From the NCBI GenBank assembly GCA_964610115.1, contig CAZSUW010000008.1, positions 1 through 45,442 of the forward strand: 45,442 nucleotides of DNA, read 5' to 3'. This DNA is from Litorimonas sp964610115 (GTDB lineage: Bacteria; Pseudomonadota; Alphaproteobacteria; Caulobacterales; Maricaulaceae). Positions within the stretch are counted from its first letter, which is position 1. Every line of letters begins with the position of its first letter. Both the position numbers and the translations under genes were made by a program. Below, one piece after another: positions 40,583-45,442 of the stretch. The notes beneath the pieces were generated by a model. The model did no database searches. It was not told the origin of the DNA and saw only the letters and a list, made by a program, of their open reading frames with translations.

Positions 40583-42127
40583 TTAGCGGGCCTCAGACAA
40601 AGTTGGGGCGACTGAAAGGTCGGCGTTGAAGTCTGCGATGAGCTGCGCAACCGCTGGCTCGGTAATATCCGTTACAAGGGCTGGATAGACACCAAGCAGA
40701 ATTGTGAAAATCGCGAGAAGTCCAAGAATCAAAGCTTCACGCCCCGTCACATCGGTAATCGCGTCCAATTTCTCGTTCACCTGCTCACCAAACACCGTTT
40801 CGCGGTAGAGATGCAGCGCATACATGGCGGAAAGGATCATGCCGAGCGCAGCGCCCGCAGCGACCCAAGGATTGACCTGATAAGCGCCAATCATCGTCAG
40901 GATTTCGCCGACAAAACCGGATGTCCCTGGCAGGCCGACATTGGCCATGGTGAATAGTAAGAAGAAGCCTGCAAAGATTGGCATGCGTTTTACAAGTCCG
41001 CCATAGAACGCGATCTCTCGCGTATGCATGCGGTCATAAACGACCCCAACGCAGAAGAAGAGCGCGCCGGAAACAAGGCCGTGGCTGATCATTTGGAACA
41101 AGCCACCCTGAATACCTTGCAGGTTGAAAGTGAAAATCCCCATCGTCACAAAGCCCATATGCGCGACGGAAGAATAAGCGATCAGCTTTTTCATATCGTT
41201 CTGACGGTAGGCCACGAGTGACGTGTAGATAATAGCGATCACCGAAAGCAGAAATACAATTGGCGCAAAGGCGACAGAAGCGTCCGGAAAATAAGGTAGA
41301 GAGAAACGCAGGAAGCCGTACCCGCCCAGCTTCAACAGGATACCCGCCAGGATGACGGACCCGGCCGTTGGCGCTTGTACGTGCGCATCGGGTAGCCAGG
41401 TGTGAACCGGCCACATCGGCATTTTCACCGCAAAGGATGCAAAGAAAGCGAGCCATAGCCAAGCTTGGATATTTCTGGGAATATCCAATTCCCGCAGCTT
41501 CACCATATCTGTGGTGGCTTCGCCGAATTGCACGCCGCTTTGAGCATACAGATAAAGGATAGCCGCCAACATCAAGACTGAGCCAAGCAATGTATAGAGG
41601 AAGAACTTGTAAGAGGCGTAGACCCTATCCTTCCCGCCCCAGACACCAATGATAATAAACATTGGGATCAAGACCGCTTCGAAGAAGATATAGAACAGGA
41701 TCAAATCAAGCGCGCAAAAGACGCCGATCATGAGCGCTTCCAAAATCAGGAAGGCGATCATGTAATCTGTGAGTCGTTCTTTCACAGACACCTGACTCGC
41801 CAGAATACAAAGCGGAGTCAGGAAGGCGGTCAAAAGGATAAACAAGACGCTGATCCCGTCCACGCCCATATGGAAATCAATTCCGCCACCTAGCCAAGCG
41901 GCTTGATCCTCGAATTGCATTGCGGGGTTACTCGCGTCGAAATCAAAAACAAGCACGATGGACAAGATAAGAACGATCAAGCTGACAAGTAGCGCCGTAC
42001 GCGGCGCGTTCCGTTCCATCTGTTCATAACCATCGGCGCGCGTTAGACGCGACATCACGGCCAAGAAAAGTGCCCCTAAAATCGGGATTGCCACCAGAAT
42101 GGGAAGAATGGGAAGATCGCTAAACAC
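40583..42127 (-). CDS. nuoM: NADH-quinone oxidoreductase subunit M
   Basis: Antiporter-like proton-pumping subunit of complex I. GTG 42127 is the likely start: it is four bases after the nuoL stop, GGGGG lies upstream, and the family begins shortly before LPILPILVAIPILGALFLA. About 514 residues with about 14 membrane helices. The conserved glutamate is in FIFFEAVLIPMF-like IFFEAVLIPMFIIIGVWGG, and lysines lie in FAVKMPMWPVHTWLPDAHVQAP and NDMKKLIAYSSVAHMGF. A longer frame to 42181 overlaps nuoL and does not match the family. Confidence 0.95.
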   Translation of the reverse strand: MFSDLPILPILVAIPILGALFLAVMSRLTRADGYEQMERNAPRTALLVSLIVLILSIVLVFDFDASNPAMQFEDQAAWLGGGIDFHMGVDGISVLFILLTAFLTPLCILASQVSVKERLTDYMIAFLILEALMIGVFCALDLILFYIFFEAVLIPMFIIIGVWGGKDRVYASYKFFLYTLLGSVLMLAAILYLYAQSGVQFGEATTDMVKLRELDIPRNIQAWLWLAFFASFAVKMPMWPVHTWLPDAHVQAPTAGSVILAGILLKLGGYGFLRFSLPYFPDASVAFAPIVFLLSVIAIIYTSLVAYRQNDMKKLIAYSSVAHMGFVTMGIFTFNLQGIQGGLFQMISHGLVSGALFFCVGVVYDRMHTREIAFYGGLVKRMPIFAGFFLLFTMANVGLPGTSGFVGEILTMIGAYQVNPWVAAGAALGMILSAMYALHLYRETVFGEQVNEKLDAITDVTGREALILGLLAIFTILLGVYPALVTDITEPAVAQLIADFNADLSVAPTLSEAR

Positions 42128-42131
42128 GGTG

Positions 42132-44165
42132 CTAACCCCCAAACCCGAGCTGTCCGACGACCAGCAATAAAGTGACACCAATCAACATAACGAAGGCATA
42201 GTGGAAGACCTTGCCAGACTGCAGAGCGGAAATGCGCTTTGACATACCGGCTGTGAAGGCAGCGACGCCGTTGGGACCAAAGCGGTCAACAATGCCGACA
42301 TCAATCACCTTCCAGAAGAAATCGCCTAACGCCCGAGCGCCCTTCACGATGGTGACATCGTAAAGTTCGTCAATGTACCACTTGTTCAAAAGGAAGTTGT
42401 ACAAGGGAGACCCACCGCTTTCTTCCACCTTCGCAATCTGCCGCTTTGCGCCGTTATTCCGGTACATGATGAACGCGATCACAAAGCCTAGGATCGACAT
42501 GATCAGCGGAGACCAGAGGACCCACATCGGGTATTTGTGGCCACCTTCATAGTCGCCTTCATAGCCTTCAGCTGCCGCATAGAGGTTTGTCGGGGCCAAG
42601 CTTGCATGATCCCCGCCTGGCAAGCTGCCGTGCCAGAAACCACCTGCGTCATAGATGAAGGGTTTGTAGAAGATCGTACCGGCAAAGACGGCCCCGACTG
42701 CCAATAGAAGAAGTGGCACGCGCATATTCCACGGGCTTTCATGGGCTTCGTCGAAATATTTCTGCTTGCCCCGATGATCGCCATGGAATGTCATCATGAT
42801 CAAGCGCCAGCTATAGAAGCTGGTCATCAGCGCGGCGACTAGTCCCATCCAGAAGGCGAAAACCCCAGCACTGCCCACACCGTCTTTGACAGCGGAGTAG
42901 GTGAGTTCCAACACGGCATCTTTCGAAAAGAAGCCGGCAAAACCGAACATCGTCGTTGGGATCCCGATGCCAGTGATCGCCAATGTGCCGATGATCATGG
43001 TCCAGTAAGTCCACGGCGTCTTTGTCCGCAGCCCACCCATTTGACGCATATCCTGCTGGTGATGGAGCGCATGGATTACCGATCCCGCACATAGGAAGAG
43101 CAGCGCCTTAAAGAAGGCATGCGTGAAAAGATGGAACATAGCGGCATTATACGCCCCTACGCCCGCTGCGAAGAACATGTAGCCGAGCTGCGAACAGGTC
43201 GAATAGGCAATGACGCGCTTAATATCATTTTGTACCAGACCGACAGTCGCGGCGAAGAAGGCGGTGAACGCCCCAAGTGCCGTAACAAACGCCGATGTCA
43301 CTGGCGCGGCTTCATAAATCGGATGGGCGCGACAGACGAGGAAAACGCCGGCAGTAACCATCGTTGCGGCATGGATAAGCGCAGACACAGGCGTCGGCCC
43401 CTCCATCGCATCGGGCAACCAAACGTGTAAAACAAATTGTGCCGATTTCCCCATCGCCCCGATGAAGAGCAAGAACGCCATCAATTCGATCGCATTATAA
43501 GTGCCGCCAAGGAATGACAGCTCGCGCGTGCTATTTTCCGCAATCATTGGGAAAACGACGTCAAATTCGACCGAGCCAAAGACGAGGAAGACAGTCATTA
43601 CGCCTAGGGCGAGCCCCACATCACCGACGCGGTTCGTCACAAAAGCTTTGATCGCTGCCGCATTGGCGGACGGCTTTTTGTAGTAATAGCCAATCAGCAA
43701 GTAACTAGCGAGGCCAACCCCTTCCCAGCCAAAGAAGAGCTGAATGAAATTATCCGCTGTCACCAACATGAGCATGGCAAATGTAAAGAGCGACAAATAG
43801 GCGAAGAAGCGCGGCTTATATTCGTCCTCTTCCATATAGCCCCAGCTGTAGAGATGGACGAGCGCACTGACCGTATTCACAACGATCAGCATCACAGCGG
43901 TAAGCGTATCGACTTTAAAAGCCCAATTGGCCTTTAAACCGCCAATGTCCATCCAGCGCATGATCGTGATCGTCTCATCTGGGCGATCCCCAAAGGCAAC
44001 GCCGAGGAAAACAACCCAGGACAAAATAGCAGACAGGAATAATAGCCCCGTCGTCAACGCCATGCTGACACGTTCGGGCACACGCTGCGCGCCAAAACGG
44101 GTTCCGCCTAGCCCCGCAATCATAGCCCCGATGAGCGGGGCAAAAACGATGAGATAGTAAATCAC
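42132..44165 (-). CDS. nuoL: NADH-quinone oxidoreductase subunit L
   Basis: The distal antiporter-like subunit of complex I, 677 residues. About 16 membrane helices, including the long lateral helix that runs along the membrane arm near the C-terminus. Motifs: LFFGWEGVGLASYLLIGYYY, FVTNRVGDVGLALG, KSAQFVLHVWLPDAMEGPTPVSALIHAATMVTAG, and NDIKRVIAYSTCSQLGYMF. A soluble loop at about 500-545 is rich in Gly, Asp and Tyr. It lies eight bases after nuoK and four before nuoM. Confidence 0.97.
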   Translation of the reverse strand: MIYYLIVFAPLIGAMIAGLGGTRFGAQRVPERVSMALTTGLLFLSAILSWVVFLGVAFGDRPDETITIMRWMDIGGLKANWAFKVDTLTAVMLIVVNTVSALVHLYSWGYMEEDEYKPRFFAYLSLFTFAMLMLVTADNFIQLFFGWEGVGLASYLLIGYYYKKPSANAAAIKAFVTNRVGDVGLALGVMTVFLVFGSVEFDVVFPMIAENSTRELSFLGGTYNAIELMAFLLFIGAMGKSAQFVLHVWLPDAMEGPTPVSALIHAATMVTAGVFLVCRAHPIYEAAPVTSAFVTALGAFTAFFAATVGLVQNDIKRVIAYSTCSQLGYMFFAAGVGAYNAAMFHLFTHAFFKALLFLCAGSVIHALHHQQDMRQMGGLRTKTPWTYWTMIIGTLAITGIGIPTTMFGFAGFFSKDAVLELTYSAVKDGVGSAGVFAFWMGLVAALMTSFYSWRLIMMTFHGDHRGKQKYFDEAHESPWNMRVPLLLLAVGAVFAGTIFYKPFIYDAGGFWHGSLPGGDHASLAPTNLYAAAEGYEGDYEGGHKYPMWVLWSPLIMSILGFVIAFIMYRNNGAKRQIAKVEESGGSPLYNFLLNKWYIDELYDVTIVKGARALGDFFWKVIDVGIVDRFGPNGVAAFTAGMSKRISALQSGKVFHYAFVMLIGVTLLLVVGQLGFGG

Positions 44166-44173
44166 GACGGAAG

Positions 44174-44500
44174 CTATCCCTTCATCAGGTCGGCAGAGTC
44201 GACCTCAATATTTCCGCGATTGCGGAAGAACACGACTAAGATTGCCAGCCCAACAGCGGCTTCAGCGGCCGCCACCGTTAGGATGAACAGGCTAAAGATC
44301 TGGCCATCAATCGGGTTAATCCCAGGACCTGGCGGCATATGGGCGGAGAAGGCCACAAAGTTGATGTTCACCGCCAAGAGAATAAGCTCGACGCACATTA
44401 AGATGACGATGACATTCTTGCGGTTTACGAAAATGCCGAACACACCGATGATGAACAGCACGGCGGCTACGACCAGATAATGTGACAATCCGATAGTCAT
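44174..44500 (-). CDS. nuoK: NADH-quinone oxidoreductase subunit K
   Basis: Three-helix membrane subunit linking the quinone-proximal and antiporter parts of complex I. ATG 44500 (MTIGLSHYLVVAAVLFIIG) gives 108 residues; the open frame reaching 44638 overlaps nuoJ and the extra residues are not family-like. Essential glutamates of helices 2 and 3 are visible in MCVELILLAVNINF and VAAAEAAVGLAI. It lies 31 bases after nuoJ. Confidence 0.96.
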   Translation of the reverse strand: MTIGLSHYLVVAAVLFIIGVFGIFVNRKNVIVILMCVELILLAVNINFVAFSAHMPPGPGINPIDGQIFSLFILTVAAAEAAVGLAILVVFFRNRGNIEVDSADLMKG

Positions 44501-44531
44501 GGAAGTCAGTCCCCCTGTTGGATACCCGGCG

Positions 44532-45131
44532 CTAACCGAGGCCCTGCCCTGGTTCAATATCGACAAGTTCGACGCCGTCTTCACGGGTCCGCGCATTTTG
44601 CGCTGCAATGTTCTGTTTGCGAACACCCTCACGATCACGCAGCGTCAAGACAATCGCGCCAATCATCGCCACGAGGAGTACAAAGCCCGCCGCTTCGAAG
44701 ACGCCTGCATATTTTGTGTAGAGAACCGCGCCAAAGGCCTCGAGGTTACTGATCTCTGGGTCGGTAGGCACAAGCGGACGTCCGCCTTCGCTAAAGTAGG
44801 CCGCGCCGACGGTCAGCATTTGCAGCAATAAGATAATCGCAACGATGGCGCCGATTGGCGCATATTGCAGAAACCCTGACTTCAGCTCTGCAAAATCAAT
44901 ATCGAGCATCATCACGACGAAGAGGAAGAGCACAGCAACCGCGCCAACATAGACCATGATAAGAAGCAGGGCGAGGAATTCGGCACCCATCAGGATGAAA
45001 AGGCCCGCCGCGCTAAAAAACGTTAGGATCAGGAACATAACCGAATGCACGGGATTCTTGCTGGCCACGACCATAAAAGCCGCAGCTACGGCGGTCAGCG
45101 CGAGGATATAAAAAGCGATAGCAGCTGTCAC
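44532..45131 (-). CDS. nuoJ: NADH-quinone oxidoreductase subunit J
   Basis: Five-helix membrane subunit of complex I, 199 residues. The helix with the pi-bulge region, LALLLIMVYVGAVAVLFLFVVMML, is typical, as is the N-terminal VASKNPVHSVMFLILTFF. The C-terminal 35 residues form a polar tail ending in VDIEPGQGLG. It lies 45 bases after nuoI and 31 before nuoK. Confidence 0.95.
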   Translation of the reverse strand: MTAAIAFYILALTAVAAAFMVVASKNPVHSVMFLILTFFSAAGLFILMGAEFLALLLIMVYVGAVAVLFLFVVMMLDIDFAELKSGFLQYAPIGAIVAIILLLQMLTVGAAYFSEGGRPLVPTDPEISNLEAFGAVLYTKYAGVFEAAGFVLLVAMIGAIVLTLRDREGVRKQNIAAQNARTREDGVELVDIEPGQGLG

Positions 45132-45176
45132 AGTGGACCTTTTAGGCTTTGGCGTTCCAAACGGAATCGCGTCCCT

Positions 45177-45442
45177 TTAGCGATAGGGCGCGTCAATGGC
45201 TAGGTTCTTGGCGATTTCGGTTTCCCACCTATCCCCATTCGCGAGCAGCTTCTCTTTATCATAGTAAAGCTCCTCGCGGGTTTCAGTTGAAAACTCATAA
45301 TTTGGTCCCTCAACGATCGCGTCGACCGGACAGGCTTCTTGGCACAGACCGCAATAGATGCACTTGACCATGTCGATATCGTAGCGCGTCGTCCGGCGTG
45401 ACCCATCTGGGCGCGGCTCCGCTTCGATTACGATGGCTTGCG
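45177..45442 (-). CDS. nuoI: NADH-quinone oxidoreductase subunit I (5' end beyond window)
   Basis: Ferredoxin-like subunit that passes electrons through clusters N6a and N6b to N2. The window holds the C-terminal 87 codons, in frame from base 45442. The second 4Fe-4S motif CIYCGLCQEACPVDAIVEG is visible, followed by the NuoI-specific PNYEFSTETREELYYDKEKLL. The first cluster motif must lie outside. The gene order implies that nuoA-nuoH continue to the right. Confidence 0.96.
   Translation of the reverse strand, partial: QAIVIEAEPRPDGSRRTTRYDIDMVKCIYCGLCQEACPVDAIVEGPNYEFSTETREELYYDKEKLLANGDRWETEIAKNLAIDAPYR

Overview
The window is 45.4 kb of chromosomal core genome from an alphaproteobacterium. 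The evidence is gene order (nuoIJKLMN-birA-coaX-rnj-mce-DUF1467-proS-lolC-lolD-...-dnaE-rpsB-tsf-...-pyrH-frr-uppS-cdsA-dxr-rseP-bamA-skp-lpxD-fabZ-lpxA-lpxI-lpxB, then gltA/gltX/comEC/lexA/trpCDG), the short ProRS, RNase J, LpxI in place of LpxH, and GAAC-N7-GAAC LexA operators. Moderate GC by eye and the gene order suggest the Caulobacterales/Hyphomonadales-Maricaulales side, but genus cannot be fixed from the sequence alone. No tRNA, rRNA, CRISPR array, prophage or insertion sequence was seen, and no gene-free stretch exceeds 190 bases.

Layout. 1-974 (minus): thiS-thiG of thiazole synthesis, thiG cut by the window edge. 1070-5753 (plus): aroQ-accB-accC-trpG-trpD-trpC, a tight run joining fatty-acid and aromatic amino-acid synthesis. 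5774-6467: lexA with its operator. 6498-8740 (minus): comEC, interrupted by an artefactual 100-N gap. 8762-11495 (plus): gltX-gltA, with a probable gltA terminator lying inside the convergent lpxB gene. 11497-24408 (minus): the envelope block pyrH-frr-uppS-cdsA-dxr-rseP-bamA-skp-lpxD-fabZ-lpxA-lpxI-lpxB, covering undecaprenyl, CDP-diacylglycerol, isoprenoid, outer-membrane protein and lipid A biogenesis; uppS carries a second artefactual gap. 24529-26603 (minus): rpsB-tsf with promoter and terminator. 26794-30369 (minus): dnaE preceded by an unlisted 35-codon gene. 30554-31864 (plus): a lone APC permease. 31833-45442 (minus): lolD, lolC, proS, a DUF1467 gene, mce, rnj, coaX, birA and nuoN to nuoI, nuoI cut by the right edge.

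The most interesting region is 30262-30493. A perfect GAAC-N7-GAAC LexA box, the same pattern as in front of lexA, lies just downstream of a TTGACA -35 element. It is followed by a good ribosome-binding site and a 35-residue single-membrane-span protein, whose stop codon is 9 bases before the start of dnaE. This looks like a DNA-damage-induced small membrane protein, in the style of the Caulobacter division inhibitor SidA, coupled to the replicative polymerase gene. A perfect 9-bp inverted repeat sits in the same divergent region beside the permease.

Other points: both N gaps are flanked by identical 55-base copies and collapse to intact comEC and uppS; RpsB has a C-terminal helix-hairpin-helix extension and a TTG start; birA appears to need a non-standard start codon; moaC and moeA, often found between trpC and lexA in relatives, are absent.
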